Shown: positions 1 through 8,849, numbered from the stretch's first letter. The stretch: DNA of 64,000 nt from Clostridium zeae (GCF_017312485.1 NZ_BMBA01000007.1:141368-205367), one strand, 5' to 3'. Made by a program: numbers and translations. The notes: generated from the sequence alone by a model not told the origin.

Positions 1-2
1 CA

Positions 3-731
3 GCCATAAAATTTGTACATGCCATTGGAATTGATATTAAAGATTTTAAACAGCGTACTAAACCTATATTCTTATTTATAGCGGCTATATTTAATTTGAT
101 TTTTGTTGGAGTTGTTTTTCTTATCCTTAGATATATAGATAATAAACCCTTTAATGTGCTTGGTTTTTTAATGAATATTAGGGCTCTCTGCTTTAGTTTA
201 ATAGCCTTAGCAGCTACGCTTCTAATGGCCTTTATATTTATTAAAATACTTCAAAAGTTCAAAGTATTTAATGTAAGGTTTATGAAAAATTATTTTTCAA
301 ACTCCCAAGGCATATTAGCATTAATACTAGGCTACTTAGTTCTTTTTATTGCAGCATTCCAAGAGGAGCTAATGTTTAGAGGTTACTTCACTTATCTACT
401 ACAACCATATGGTTTTATAACTGCGATGCTATTATCTTCTATAATCTTTACAGTATGGCACTTTATTACTAATAAGGTTAACCTTTTTCAGGCCTTAGAC
501 TGGCTATTGGGCGGGTTAATGCTGTTTTATGTGTATACCCGTACTGGTTCCATATGGGCATCCACAATAGTTCATTTTAGTAGAAATTTTGCGAATGTAC
601 TTTTATTAAATATAGCACAGAGCAATTCTTTATTTGAATTTGACAAACCTATTCCTCCAAAATATAAAACAATTTATACCCTAACTTTATCTATAGTTAT
701 TGCCCTTATCACTTACTTATTTTATAGATAA
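3..731 (+). CDS. CPBP (CAAX-type) intramembrane metalloprotease, 5'-truncated by window edge
   Basis: The reading frame is open back to the left edge, so the true start lies outside the window; a TTG at 96 is internal. The visible protein is very hydrophobic with several membrane segments. It carries the CPBP/Abi motifs: EELMFR (codons at about 363-380), a WHF..N motif (about 456-473) and a second HF..N motif near 571-590. In the family these Glu and His residues line a membrane-embedded metalloprotease site. Substrates of bacterial CPBP proteins are mostly unknown, with roles proposed in bacteriocin self-immunity or protein processing. No operon partner is visible. The family is confident; the substrate is not. 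Confidence 0.85.
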   Translation, partial: AIKFVHAIGIDIKDFKQRTKPIFLFIAAIFNLIFVGVVFLILRYIDNKPFNVLGFLMNIRALCFSLIALAATLLMAFIFIKILQKFKVFNVRFMKNYFSNSQGILALILGYLVLFIAAFQEELMFRGYFTYLLQPYGFITAMLLSSIIFTVWHFITNKVNLFQALDWLLGGLMLFYVYTRTGSIWASTIVHFSRNFANVLLLNIAQSNSLFEFDKPIPPKYKTIYTLTLSIVIALITYLFYR

Positions 732-840
732 GCTTACGTTAGAGCTGCTTAACATTACGAAGCAGCTCTTTTGATTTATAAGATAATAACTTCTAGTGTA
801 CAATATTTTACAACTGTGTATTAAGGTAATTATACGTTAA

Positions 841-951
841 ATTTACTCGTTTACAGTAAGAAATACAAAAATGCCTCTTTTAGCAGATCATGTTTTAAGA
901 GAAGCAAATCACTATATAAGACTATTGAAGATATTTAATAAAGAATCATAA
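841..951 (+). pseudogene. Remnant of a DUF2935-type protein C-terminus
   Basis: A short open frame preceded by a stop at 838-840 ends in a peptide beginning MPLLADHVLREANHY and running to a stop at 949-951. The LADH.LREA pattern resembles the C-terminal part of DUF2935 family proteins, which are common in clostridia and carry metal-binding His/Glu residues. Only about 36 codons remain, there is no ribosome binding site before the internal ATG at 871, and no upstream part of such a gene is present. I read it as a decayed end. The family assignment comes from memory of the motif and is tentative. Confidence 0.4.
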
Positions 952-1240
952 TAAAAAGCTGTGGCTCATTTGCAAGAGTCGCGGCTATTCATCGTCTTAT
1001 CAGACTAAAATCCGATATAAATTTAATACATATAAAATGTTTTTTACTATATACTAAAATAAAGGAAAAGACATAGAGAATTTAACGTTTAACAGTATGT
1101 TATGTGAAATAGAAAATAAAAAAATAAACATTATATAAAAATGAAAGTGTCAATTGTTGACGTTTTCATTTTTATTTTTATTGTAGAATAATTGGTTGAG
1201 GTATGAAATAGATTTTACTAAGGAGTTACGGTATCAAAAC

Positions 1241-1296
1241 TTAATTTATGTTGGAAAATCTCGGTTTCTGGGGATTTTCGGGCATTTATAAATTAA
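1241..1296. repeat. Palindromic repeat, family C copy 1
   Basis: Nested inverted arms TTAATTTAT (1241-1249) with ATAAATTAA (1288-1296), and GAAAATC (1254-1260) with GATTTTC (1273-1279). A second copy with the same nested design lies at 28206-28264. Both sit upstream of a gene, and neither has the T-run of a terminator. Function unknown. Confidence 0.6.
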
Positions 1297-1348
1297 TATT
1301 TGAGTTTGGAGCTCTTTAAAATTAAATATATATAGGGGGTAAGGTATC

Positions 1349-2329
1349 ATGTTTGTTTTCAACTATGCAGATGGTGCGTCTGCATTAAGCGTGTGGGGAG
1401 TATGGATAATTATTTTTATCGCACTTTTTAGCTTTAATGAGATAGCCCGTAGGTGGAAATATGTTGGCTTCTTATGTTTTATTGTTTTACCACTAACACT
1501 TTCAATACTATGGTTTACAGTATTAAGTGATACAACTTATACAGATTGGTTTCATTTAGCAAAAGTATATTCGTCTACAGCTGGATGTATAGGATTTTGG
1601 TGTATTAGACATGTTAAATGGAAGAATAAGTCCACAGGTAAGGAATGGAGATTATCAGATAAAAAATGGGCATTATGCTTTCCTCCACTTATTCTTGCTA
1701 TCAATATTTTGGAGGCGGTAATTCGTGATTTCCAAGTTGGTATTCAATATGCAGGAGGAGGAAGATTAGCTGATGAAGCCATGTATGTACTTGGTGGCTC
1801 CTGGAATTTCATGAATGGTTTAGCAGGTATCTTAAACATTATAACTATAACCGGTTGGCTTGGGATTTGCATAAAAAAACAGACTGATAAAGATGGAAGT
1901 AAAGATATGTTGTGGCCTGATATGCTTTGGTTTTGGATAATAGCCTATGATTTATGGAATTTTGCGTATACCTACAACTGTCTTCCAGGACATGCCTGGT
2001 ATTGTGGGTTTGCTTTACTATTAGCTCCAACAATTTGTTCCTTTACTGTGGGAAAAGGAGCATGGCTACAACATCGTGCACAAACATTGGCAATATGGTG
2101 TATGTTTGCGCAGACCTTTCCATATTTCATTGATAAGGGAGCTTTCGCTGTTTCATCTTCCTATAATACAGTACCGTTATTTGGATTCAGCTTTGCAGCA
2201 TTAGTTTCTAATATAGCAGTATTTGTTTATATGATCTATAAAGTAGTAAAGACTAAAAGAAATCCTTATCTTGGGGAGCTTTATACAGATTTGAAAGAAT
2301 ATAAGGAAATTAAAGCACTTGCAGAATAA
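1349..2329 (+). CDS. Multi-pass membrane protein, DUF5692-like
   Basis: This is a 326-residue protein with about eight hydrophobic segments, many Trp residues and a charged C-terminal tail (KTKRNPYLGELYTDLKEYK). The start ATG is preceded by an AGGGGGTAAG ribosome binding site. The overall look (W-rich helices, a conserved-looking LWNFAYTYNCLPGHAWYCG segment around residues 204-222) matches uncharacterised proteins that I recall under DUF5692, but this is recall, not a search. It is monocistronic, with a hairpin terminator candidate at 2379-2402. No function can be assigned from sequence alone. Confidence 0.55.
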   Translation: MFVFNYADGASALSVWGVWIIIFIALFSFNEIARRWKYVGFLCFIVLPLTLSILWFTVLSDTTYTDWFHLAKVYSSTAGCIGFWCIRHVKWKNKSTGKEWRLSDKKWALCFPPLILAINILEAVIRDFQVGIQYAGGGRLADEAMYVLGGSWNFMNGLAGILNIITITGWLGICIKKQTDKDGSKDMLWPDMLWFWIIAYDLWNFAYTYNCLPGHAWYCGFALLLAPTICSFTVGKGAWLQHRAQTLAIWCMFAQTFPYFIDKGAFAVSSSYNTVPLFGFSFAALVSNIAVFVYMIYKVVKTKRNPYLGELYTDLKEYKEIKALAE

Positions 2330-2378
2330 ATATTGAAATAAGAAAGGTTTATAAATAATAGTAACTTGTGTTAATAAT

Positions 2379-2402
2379 TAGACAAACACGACGGTTTGTC
2401 TA
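2379..2402 (+). terminator. Hairpin after the DUF5692-like gene
   Basis: TAGACAAAC (2379-2387) pairs perfectly with GTTTGTCTA (2394-2402) around a 6-base loop. Only a short T-rich tail follows, so termination is likely weak or the hairpin has another role. Confidence 0.45.
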
Positions 2403-2529
2403 TTGCTATATTTTGAAAACATTTCTATAATATATGCTATAAAGTAATTTGGAATTATTTTGCAAATAATAATATCTAATCCTATTAACTATCAATAGTA
2501 ACTAAAGTATCTATTTAGAACTAGTCTAA

Positions 2530-2626
2530 AGATGCACCACTTCACTCCGAAATCTATTTTCAAAACTCCATAGGGTTATTAGAGGAGAATTTGAAAATAT
2601 AAATTTTATTGCGAAGTGGTTCATCT
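2530..2626. repeat. Long palindromic repeat, family A copy 1
   Basis: AGATGCACCACTTC (2530-2543) pairs with GAAGTGGTTCATCT (2613-2626) with one mismatch. The interior also pairs (ATCTATTTTCAAA near 2552-2564 with TTTGAAAATATA near 2590-2601), so nearly the whole 97 bases can fold into one hairpin. Related elements occur at 22261, 25934, 28104 and 45083. It lies between an upstream terminator and hypB, possibly in the hypB leader transcript. Confidence 0.7.
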
Positions 2627-2711
2627 ATATGGCATAAGTTAAAAGTTAATTTATTATATTTTTAAGATGGAGATAAAGTTAAAAAATTAAGAAAATAAGA
2701 GGGTAAATAAT

Positions 2712-3383
2712 ATGGAAGCATATAAGGTTCTTGAAATTAAGAAAAGTGTTTTCGAAAATAATGACAGAGAAGCAGATTTACTTAGAGAAGAACTAAAAAA
2801 AGACGAAACTTTTTTATTGAATTTGATGTCATCGCCTGGTTCAGGTAAAACAACTACTGTTTTAAGGACAATAGAAGCTTTGAAAGATCAAATGAGGATT
2901 GGTGTACTAGAGGCAGATATTGATTCGGAGGTCGATGCTAGTACAGTTGCAAAAACCGGTGCAAAGGTAATACAACTACACACTGGTGGCATGTGTCATC
3001 TTGATGCTGGTATGACAAAGCAAGGTCTAAAAGGACTTGGAACTGAAGACGTTGATTTTGTTATTTTAGAAAACGTGGGAAATTTGGTATGCCCAGCAGA
3101 ATTTGATACTGGAGCATCAAAGAATGCCATGATCTTAAGTGTGCCAGAGGGAGATGATAAGCCACTTAAATATCCATTAATGTTCTCCATTGTTGATGTT
3201 TTATTAATTAACAAGATAGATGCAATAGCTAATTTTGATTTTGATTTCGAGGCGGTAAAGGATAGAGTAAGGAAATTAAACCCCAATATTAAGGTTATTC
3301 CAATCTCCGCTAAGACAGGAGAAGGAATCAAAGAGTGGTCGGACTGGATAAGTGTAGAAGTGAAAAGCTGGAAGTCTAAATAA
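2712..3383 (+). CDS. hypB: Hydrogenase/urease-type nickel incorporation GTPase HypB
   Basis: HypB is a SIMIBI-class GTPase that delivers nickel to [NiFe] hydrogenase precursors in the cytoplasm. The sequence has a Walker A motif SPGSGKTT (41-48), the metal-binding Cys-His pair of the family (Cys95-His96 in GGMCHLD) with a third Cys at 127 (NLVCP), and the guanine-specificity NKID (167-170). It lacks the His-rich nickel-storage N-terminus and the N-terminal CxxGCxC site seen in some homologues. It is the first gene of a unit with a large Fe-S flavoprotein and hypA; the gap to the next gene is 35 bases. No hydrogenase structural genes are in the window, so the client enzyme must be encoded elsewhere or be unusual. 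Assignment is firm. Confidence 0.93.
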   Translation: MEAYKVLEIKKSVFENNDREADLLREELKKDETFLLNLMSSPGSGKTTTVLRTIEALKDQMRIGVLEADIDSEVDASTVAKTGAKVIQLHTGGMCHLDAGMTKQGLKGLGTEDVDFVILENVGNLVCPAEFDTGASKNAMILSVPEGDDKPLKYPLMFSIVDVLLINKIDAIANFDFDFEAVKDRVRKLNPNIKVIPISAKTGEGIKEWSDWISVEVKSWKSK

Positions 3384-3418
3384 AACCTTAATGATAGTTT
3401 ATTTGGGAGGTAATAAAT

Positions 3419-6106
3419 ATGGTCAAGCAAAAAGTACTTCAACTAGCAAATAAGATCGCTGCTGGGATTACTGGCGGATTAGTAAAAGTAAAACCAACAG
3501 ATCCAGAGTATAGAATTCTTGAGCCAGTTACTACAGATGAAATGGCGGAAGTAGCACTTCACTTAGAGGTACGTAAGCCTAAAAGCTTAAAGGAAGTTGC
3601 CGCTCTTTGTGGCAAGCCTGAAGAGGAAGTAGAAAAAATTTTAGAAAAAATGGCAGTTGATGGCTCAATAAAGTTTGAACGTGAAAATGGTTCTAATATG
3701 TATTTTCTTGAGCTTTTTGTTCCGGGAGTAATGGAATATATGGTTGCAAATAAGGAAAATGTTGAAAAGTATCCAGTAATCGCTGAATGTTTTGAAGAAT
3801 ATACAAGAAGATTAAGCGGACTTATGGCAGGAAACCTTCCTGTAGGAATGGGAGTAATGAGAGTTATTCCAATCGAAAGTGCTATTGAGGGCGATACAAA
3901 AAAAGCTTCATATGAAGAAATTGCATACCTACTTAATACCCATGAAGTTTTTTCTGTTGCGGATTGTGCATGTCGTACATCTATGAGAGTTAAGGGAGAA
4001 GGCTGCGGGCATACAGTTGAAGAAATGTGTATTCAGCTAGGACCAGCTGCAGAATACTATATTCGTACAGGAAGAGGTAGGAGCATTACTAGGGAAGAGG
4101 CTATTGAAATTTGCAAGAGAGCAGAAAAGGAAGGGTTGGTTCATCAGATACCTAACCTTTCAGGACCAGGAAAAGCACTTGCCATTTGTAATTGCTGCGG
4201 ATGTTCTTGCTTTGGTTTAAGAAATACAACGTTATTTAGAAATCCTGATTTTTCAAGGTCAAACTATATTGCACAAGTGGATACAGATAAATGTGTGGCT
4301 TGCGGAGAATGTGTAGAAAATTGCCAAGCTAATGCCTTAACTCTTGGTCAAAATTTATGCACAAAGAAACCTGTTGAAGCACCTAAGGAAATAGATACTC
4401 CATACGATACGAAGTGGGGAAAGGAAAAATGGAATGTTAATTATCGCCATCGTAAAGTTGTTGCTGAGAGCGGAACAAGTCCATGTAAAACCGAATGTCC
4501 GGCTCATATAGCAATCCAAGGGTATATTAAGATGGCTTCTCAAGGAAGATATAGAGATGCTTTAGAGCTTATAAAAAAAGAAAATCCACTTCCAGCAATT
4601 TGCGGACGTATTTGTCCGAGAAAGTGTGAATCAGCTTGCACAAGAGCAGGAGTAGATGAACCACTTGCTGTAGACGAAATCAAAAAGTTTATTGCTGATC
4701 AAGACTTAAAAGCTGAACATAGGTTTGTACCAGAGAAAAAGGTACAAAGAGAAGAAAAAATAGCTGTAGTAGGTGCAGGTCCAGCTGGACTTTCCTGTGC
4801 TTATTTCCTAGCAGTAGAAGGATATCAAGTAACAGTTTTTGAAAAGCAAAAAGTACTTGGAGGTATGTTAACACTTGGAATTCCATCCTTTAGATTAGGA
4901 AAAGAAATAGTAAATTCGGAAATACAAGTTTTAAAAGAATTGGGTGTGGAGTTTAAAACAGGTATTGAAGTTGGTAAAGATGTGACCCTTAATGGTCTAA
5001 GAAATTTTGGCTATAAAGCCTTTTATATAGCAATTGGTGCTCAAGGCGGCAGAAAGCTTGGACTCGAGGGTGAAGAAGCTGAAGGTGTAATAACTGGGGT
5101 GGACTTTTTGAGAAAGGTAAATCTAGGGGAAGAAATGAAAATGGAAGGTTCAGCAATTGTAATCGGTGGAGGAAATGTGGCTATTGATGTGGCTAGAACT
5201 GCCGAGAGAGTTGGGGCTTCGAGTATAGATATGTATTGTTTAGAAAGCCGAAAGGAAATGCCTGCTCTAGAGGAAGAAATTGAAGAAGCCTTGTCTGAAG
5301 GCATTGATATAAATAATTCTTGGGGGCCAAAAGCAATTATTCATGAAAATGGGAAGGTTATAGGTGTAGAATTTAAAAAGTGTATTTCCGTTTTTGATGA
5401 AAATGGAAGGTTTAATCCTAAATTTGATGAAGAAGAAACTAAACTTGTTAAGGCAAACCATGTGCTAATTTCTGTTGGACAGGGAATTGACTGGGGGGGA
5501 TTATTAAAAGAATCTAAGATGGCATTAAACCCTAATAAGACTGTAAAAGCTGATTCACTTACATTCCAGACTGGAGATAAGGACGTATTTGCTGGTGGAG
5601 ATGCAGTGACAGGACCTAAGTTTGCTATAGATGCTATTGCTTTAGGAAAACAAGGTTCTATTTCAATTCACCGTTATGTTCATGATGATAATTTGTCCAT
5701 AAGTCGAGAAAGAGAATATCATGCTTTAGATAAAGATAACTTAAATATGGACGGTTATGATCGTCTGCCTAGACAAAGAGCACTTCATGTAGATGGAAGT
5801 AAGTCAAAAGAAACTTTTAAAGATTTACGTAATACCTTTACAGAAGAGCAAATAAAGGCTGAAACAGAAAGGTGTCTTGGCTGTGGAGCTGTAGTTGTGG
5901 ATCAATATCAATGTGTGGGATGTGGTGTTTGCACTACAAAATGCAAATTTGATGCAATTTCACTTACAAGGAAATATGATAGCGCTGGTGCAGAACTCAA
6001 TGAAATGAAACCTATAGTTATAAAACATGCGATAAAACGTCAAGGAAGAATTGCTGTGAAAAAGGCAAAAAAATCCTTAGGATCAATTTTTGCAAGGAAA
6101 GAGTAA
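3419..6106 (+). CDS. Large multi-domain Fe-S / FAD / NAD(P) oxidoreductase
   Basis: This 895-residue protein has, in order: an N-terminal helix-turn-helix-like region (about 1-110); a Cys-rich module with CACR (about 182-185) and CNCCGCSC (about 257-264); a 2[4Fe-4S]-like ferredoxin segment with CVACGECVENC (about 291-301); a GltD-like N-terminal Fe-S domain (CKTECPAH near 355, CGRICPRKCESAC near 394); an FAD-binding motif GAGPAGLS (about 451); an NAD(P)-binding motif GGGNVAID (about 582); and a C-terminal ferredoxin motif CVGCGVCTTKC (about 830). The core resembles the GltD/NfnB family that moves electrons between NAD(P)H and ferredoxin. Its position between hypB and hypA suggests a link to nickel enzyme maturation or hydrogen metabolism. 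Electron partners cannot be read from sequence. Confidence 0.8.
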   Translation: MVKQKVLQLANKIAAGITGGLVKVKPTDPEYRILEPVTTDEMAEVALHLEVRKPKSLKEVAALCGKPEEEVEKILEKMAVDGSIKFERENGSNMYFLELFVPGVMEYMVANKENVEKYPVIAECFEEYTRRLSGLMAGNLPVGMGVMRVIPIESAIEGDTKKASYEEIAYLLNTHEVFSVADCACRTSMRVKGEGCGHTVEEMCIQLGPAAEYYIRTGRGRSITREEAIEICKRAEKEGLVHQIPNLSGPGKALAICNCCGCSCFGLRNTTLFRNPDFSRSNYIAQVDTDKCVACGECVENCQANALTLGQNLCTKKPVEAPKEIDTPYDTKWGKEKWNVNYRHRKVVAESGTSPCKTECPAHIAIQGYIKMASQGRYRDALELIKKENPLPAICGRICPRKCESACTRAGVDEPLAVDEIKKFIADQDLKAEHRFVPEKKVQREEKIAVVGAGPAGLSCAYFLAVEGYQVTVFEKQKVLGGMLTLGIPSFRLGKEIVNSEIQVLKELGVEFKTGIEVGKDVTLNGLRNFGYKAFYIAIGAQGGRKLGLEGEEAEGVITGVDFLRKVNLGEEMKMEGSAIVIGGGNVAIDVARTAERVGASSIDMYCLESRKEMPALEEEIEEALSEGIDINNSWGPKAIIHENGKVIGVEFKKCISVFDENGRFNPKFDEEETKLVKANHVLISVGQGIDWGGLLKESKMALNPNKTVKADSLTFQTGDKDVFAGGDAVTGPKFAIDAIALGKQGSISIHRYVHDDNLSISREREYHALDKDNLNMDGYDRLPRQRALHVDGSKSKETFKDLRNTFTEEQIKAETERCLGCGAVVVDQYQCVGCGVCTTKCKFDAISLTRKYDSAGAELNEMKPIVIKHAIKRQGRIAVKKAKKSLGSIFARKE

Positions 6107-6119
6107 TGAGGTGATTTTT

Positions 6120-6461
6120 TTGCATGAAGTTGGAGTTATGATCGAAGTGGTGAAAACTGTGGAAAATTTTGCGAAAGAAAATGGATTAACTAAAATAGAT
6201 AAATTGGTTATTCAAATTGGGGAGCTTTCCTCCATGATCCCAAGATATCTAGAAGCTTGTTATCTAGCTGCAGTGGAGGGGACTTTATTACAAGAGACTG
6301 AACTAAAAATTGATATATTACCTGGCAATGCTTTTTGCAAGAAATGTAATAAGGTTTTTAATCTCCTTGAAAATAAAAACAAGTGTCCTAAGTGCGGAAG
6401 CAGAGAATGGGAGATTTTATGTGGAAAAGAGTTTATGATTAAGGAAATTGTTGCCTGCTAA
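6120..6461 (+). CDS. hypA: Hydrogenase nickel incorporation protein HypA
   Basis: I place the start at TTG 6120, preceded at suitable distance by GAGGTG (6108-6113). This gives the N-terminus MHEVGVM, and HypA needs His2 (with Glu3) for nickel binding; an ATG farther upstream at 6090 lies inside the previous gene and would bury the nickel site. The 113-residue protein has the zinc-binding pair CKKC...CPKC in its C-terminal half. HypA passes nickel to hydrogenase precursors together with HypB. The gene starts 13 bases after the oxidoreductase stop, so hypB, the oxidoreductase and hypA look like one operon. Confidence 0.92.
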   Translation: MHEVGVMIEVVKTVENFAKENGLTKIDKLVIQIGELSSMIPRYLEACYLAAVEGTLLQETELKIDILPGNAFCKKCNKVFNLLENKNKCPKCGSREWEILCGKEFMIKEIVAC

Positions 6462-6521
6462 AAAAGCTCTGGGATGGTTTTATAAAGGCTGTTTATAAAT
6501 GAAAAATTGAAGATGTAGAAG

Positions 6522-6569
6522 AGCTAGGATTTTTTGATTAGAAAATGATTAAAAGACCTGGCTTTTTTT
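6522..6569 (+). terminator. Possible terminator after hypA
   Basis: AGCTAGG (6522-6528) can pair with CCTGGCT (6557-6563) with one G-U pair, extended by T-rich/A-rich strands inside, and is followed by a T run to 6569. The stem is imperfect. Confidence 0.5.
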
Positions 6570-6648
6570 ACATTTTCAAAAGTTGACAATAATTTCCTGT
6601 TGAGTAATAATATAATGAACTGATTATATTAGAAGATGGAAGAAGGAA

Positions 6649-7392
6649 ATGAGTCTAATGTTAAAAAATCAAATAAATACAAAAATATATAATATACCAA
6701 GACATATAGCAATAATTTGTGACGGAAATGGGAGATGGGCTAGAAAAAAAGGTCTTCCGCGAACTTTGGGCCATAGAGCAGGTACAAAACCAATTGAAAT
6801 AACTATTAAAGAATGTGTTGAACTCGGGGTTGAGGTACTTACGTTTTACGTTTTCTCTAGTGAAAATTGGAATAGATCAAATGAAGAAGTTGCATTTTTA
6901 ATGAAACTTTTCGTAGAATTTTTTGCGAAGTTGCGTAATGAGGTAGGAGAAAATATTATTGTGAGACACATAGGCAGTGAGGCTAACCTTTCAAAGGAAT
7001 TGTTAAATGAAATCAAAAAAACAGAAAAGGCATCTGAAAACAATTCTGGTTTAGTTTTAAATATAGCATTAAATTATGGAGGACGTTTAGAAATAGTAGA
7101 TGCTATGCAAGAAATAATGCACGATATTAATGAGGGAGCACTAAATGCTGATAAAATAGACGAAACTTTAATCAGCAATTACATGTATACTTCAGGATTG
7201 CCTGACGTTGACTTAATTATAAGAACAAGTGGAGAAAAGAGAATAAGTAACTTCCTACTTTGGCAAGCTGCCGAAGCAAAATTATGGTTTACTAATGACT
7301 TGTGGCCTGATTTTAACCACAACCATTTAATAGATGCAATTAAATATTATAACAAAGATGCAACTATTTTATATAAAAAAGATAGTATTTAA
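6649..7392 (+). CDS. uppS: Isoprenyl (undecaprenyl) diphosphate synthase, UppS family
   Basis: The 247-residue protein matches cis-prenyltransferases. HIAIICDGNGRWARK near residue 20 contains the catalytic Asp of the DGNGRWA motif, followed by GLPRTLGHRAG. Downstream are FSSENWNR and the signature RTSGEKRISNFLLWQ, then LWPDF near the C-terminus. Such enzymes add isopentenyl diphosphate units to farnesyl diphosphate to make the C55 lipid carrier for cell-wall synthesis, or shorter cis-prenyl chains. The usual MDGNGRWA is CDGNGRWA here. The gene stands alone, without the cdsA/dxr/frr neighbours of the primary uppS of most Bacillota, so it may be a second copy with another chain length. A TTGACA lies at 6583-6588 and a TATAAT at 6611-6616, but their spacing (22) is long for one promoter. 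Confidence 0.88.
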   Translation: MSLMLKNQINTKIYNIPRHIAIICDGNGRWARKKGLPRTLGHRAGTKPIEITIKECVELGVEVLTFYVFSSENWNRSNEEVAFLMKLFVEFFAKLRNEVGENIIVRHIGSEANLSKELLNEIKKTEKASENNSGLVLNIALNYGGRLEIVDAMQEIMHDINEGALNADKIDETLISNYMYTSGLPDVDLIIRTSGEKRISNFLLWQAAEAKLWFTNDLWPDFNHNHLIDAIKYYNKDATILYKKDSI

Positions 7393-7497
7393 ATTGACTT
7401 TTTAGCTAGGTATTATTTTGCAAATCTAAATATAGCATAACCATCTAAAGTAGATTTTGTTTATGAAAATATGTAATTTGGAAGGGGGATGGCTGCT

Positions 7498-8814
7498 ATG
7501 AAATATAGATTTAAAAATACAAACATGTATTTTATTTTACTTACAATAGTTGTGATAGTAGCAATGGTGTTTATATTTTTATTTTCTTATGTGGTGAAGA
7601 ATCAGAAGGATGAAAACAAAAGCAATGCTAATAAGAAAATAATTAGTAATTTGACACAAGAAGAAAAGTTAGAAGATTTTAATTACTTATATGAAGTGAT
7701 AGAAAAAAATTATCCTTTCCTAGAAGTTAATAAAAGAGTAAATAATGCAGATTGGAAAGCAAATAAAGATATATATCTTCAAAGAGTAAAGGATACCGAA
7801 AATAATACAGATTTTTATATGGTTTTAGAAGGAATTTTAAGAGATTTGAATAATGGTCATACCTCAATGTATAAAGCCAATGCTGATAAAGTTAAATCTC
7901 TGTTGAAAAGAAAAGTTGAACTGGAGAAAAGTGATTATAAATATAACTGGCAAGAAAAAAATACTATTAATATAATACAAAACAAAACTTTTTTAGAAAG
8001 AAACAATATAAATCTAAGCGAAGATGAAGTTAAAAGTAAAGAAAAACAAGTATTAAATCAAGGCAATAATATCATATGTAAAGATATAATAGAAAATGAA
8101 TTTGGATATGTGAGAATAAAATCCTTTGACGATAATTATATACAGACTGATAGAGATAGTATTGATAAATATTTAGATAAAGTAAAAGATTTTAAAGGTC
8201 TTATTATTGACATAAGAGGAAATAGAGGCGGAACTGATTTATATTGGAAAAAAGTACTGTTTCCAAGGATTATAAACAAAACCTACTCAAGCACAAAATA
8301 TCTATTTTATAGAGATGGCGATTTAGAAGATGACTATTTAAAATATACTTATGGTGATGATCTTAAAGGTGTCAATACTGTAACAAATGATTTAATTAGT
8401 AAATGTCCAAGTATTACAAAAGAAATCTTAAAGGATTTTAAATATTATATAACAGATGAAGATAAGATAATCCCCAAAGATCCAATAAGCTATAAAGGTA
8501 AAATATATTTGTTAGTGGATAAAGAAGTGTACTCGGCTTCCGAGTCTTTAGCAGTTTTTTGTAAGCAAAGTAAATTAGCTACTTTAGTAGGTGAAAAAAC
8601 TGGAGGAGGGGATAATGGTATTGGACCAGCAACAATAATGTTGCCTAAAAGTGGTTTATTATTCAAATTTGATATAGCACTTGGTGCTCATTTTGATGGA
8701 AGTAGTGATGAAGAATTTAAAGTAGAGCCTGATGTTTATATTAAAGATCCAAGGATAAGTGAAGACCTACCTTCAGATAATTGCATTAAAGAGATTCTTG
8801 CCTTAGAAAAATGA
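7498..8814 (+). CDS. S41 family peptidase with N-terminal membrane anchor
   Basis: ATG 7498 is preferred over ATG 7489 because the GAAGGGGG ribosome binding site (7481-7488) abuts the earlier ATG. The 438-residue protein has one N-terminal membrane segment (about 10-35) and then an extracytoplasmic region. The C-terminal half has S41/tail-specific protease features: GLIIDIRGNRGG, the nucleophile region VYSASESLA (about 344-352) and GEKTGGG with the likely catalytic Lys. No PDZ domain is evident between anchor and catalytic region, unlike CtpA proteins. This fits the S41 group of surface-anchored proteases of unknown substrate in clostridia. It is monocistronic and ends before a strong terminator at 8850. 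Confidence 0.8.
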   Translation: MKYRFKNTNMYFILLTIVVIVAMVFIFLFSYVVKNQKDENKSNANKKIISNLTQEEKLEDFNYLYEVIEKNYPFLEVNKRVNNADWKANKDIYLQRVKDTENNTDFYMVLEGILRDLNNGHTSMYKANADKVKSLLKRKVELEKSDYKYNWQEKNTINIIQNKTFLERNNINLSEDEVKSKEKQVLNQGNNIICKDIIENEFGYVRIKSFDDNYIQTDRDSIDKYLDKVKDFKGLIIDIRGNRGGTDLYWKKVLFPRIINKTYSSTKYLFYRDGDLEDDYLKYTYGDDLKGVNTVTNDLISKCPSITKEILKDFKYYITDEDKIIPKDPISYKGKIYLLVDKEVYSASESLAVFCKQSKLATLVGEKTGGGDNGIGPATIMLPKSGLLFKFDIALGAHFDGSSDEEFKVEPDVYIKDPRISEDLPSDNCIKEILALEK

Positions 8815-8849
8815 TAGGAAGGTTGTAACTTACCTTAACTGTATAAATG

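Larger units (their letters stand above)
732..1348. other. Intergenic region with a gene remnant and two palindromes
   Basis: This stretch of about 617 bases holds no intact gene. It contains a decayed DUF2935-like C-terminus (841-951), an A/T-rich hairpin with arms around 1138-1154 and 1158-1174 (arms differ at two positions), and a palindromic repeat of family C (1241-1296). An AGGGGG-type ribosome binding site for the next gene lies near 1334-1339. The rest shows no structure I can name. Confidence 0.6.
2330..2711. other. Intergenic region with terminator-like hairpin and family A repeat
   Basis: The roughly 380 bases upstream of hypB hold a perfect 9-bp hairpin (2379-2402) and a long imperfect hairpin of family A (2530-2626). 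The hypB ribosome binding site (AAGAGGGT) follows near 2697-2704. No other gene is visible. Confidence 0.6.

Noticed and set aside
2996..3442. A 148-codon minus-strand frame over hypB
   Set aside because: Antisense shadow of a conserved GTPase gene, Ser/Leu-rich without domain motifs.
3419..6106. Reading the large Fe-S flavoprotein as a hydrogenase subunit
   Set aside because: It lacks the CxxC pairs of [NiFe] large subunits and the H-cluster motifs of [FeFe] enzymes; its domains are GltD-like with ferredoxin clusters.
6583..6616. TTGACA and TATAAT upstream of uppS as one promoter
   Set aside because: The spacing of 22 bases is outside the usual 16-18, so the two hexamers probably do not form one promoter.
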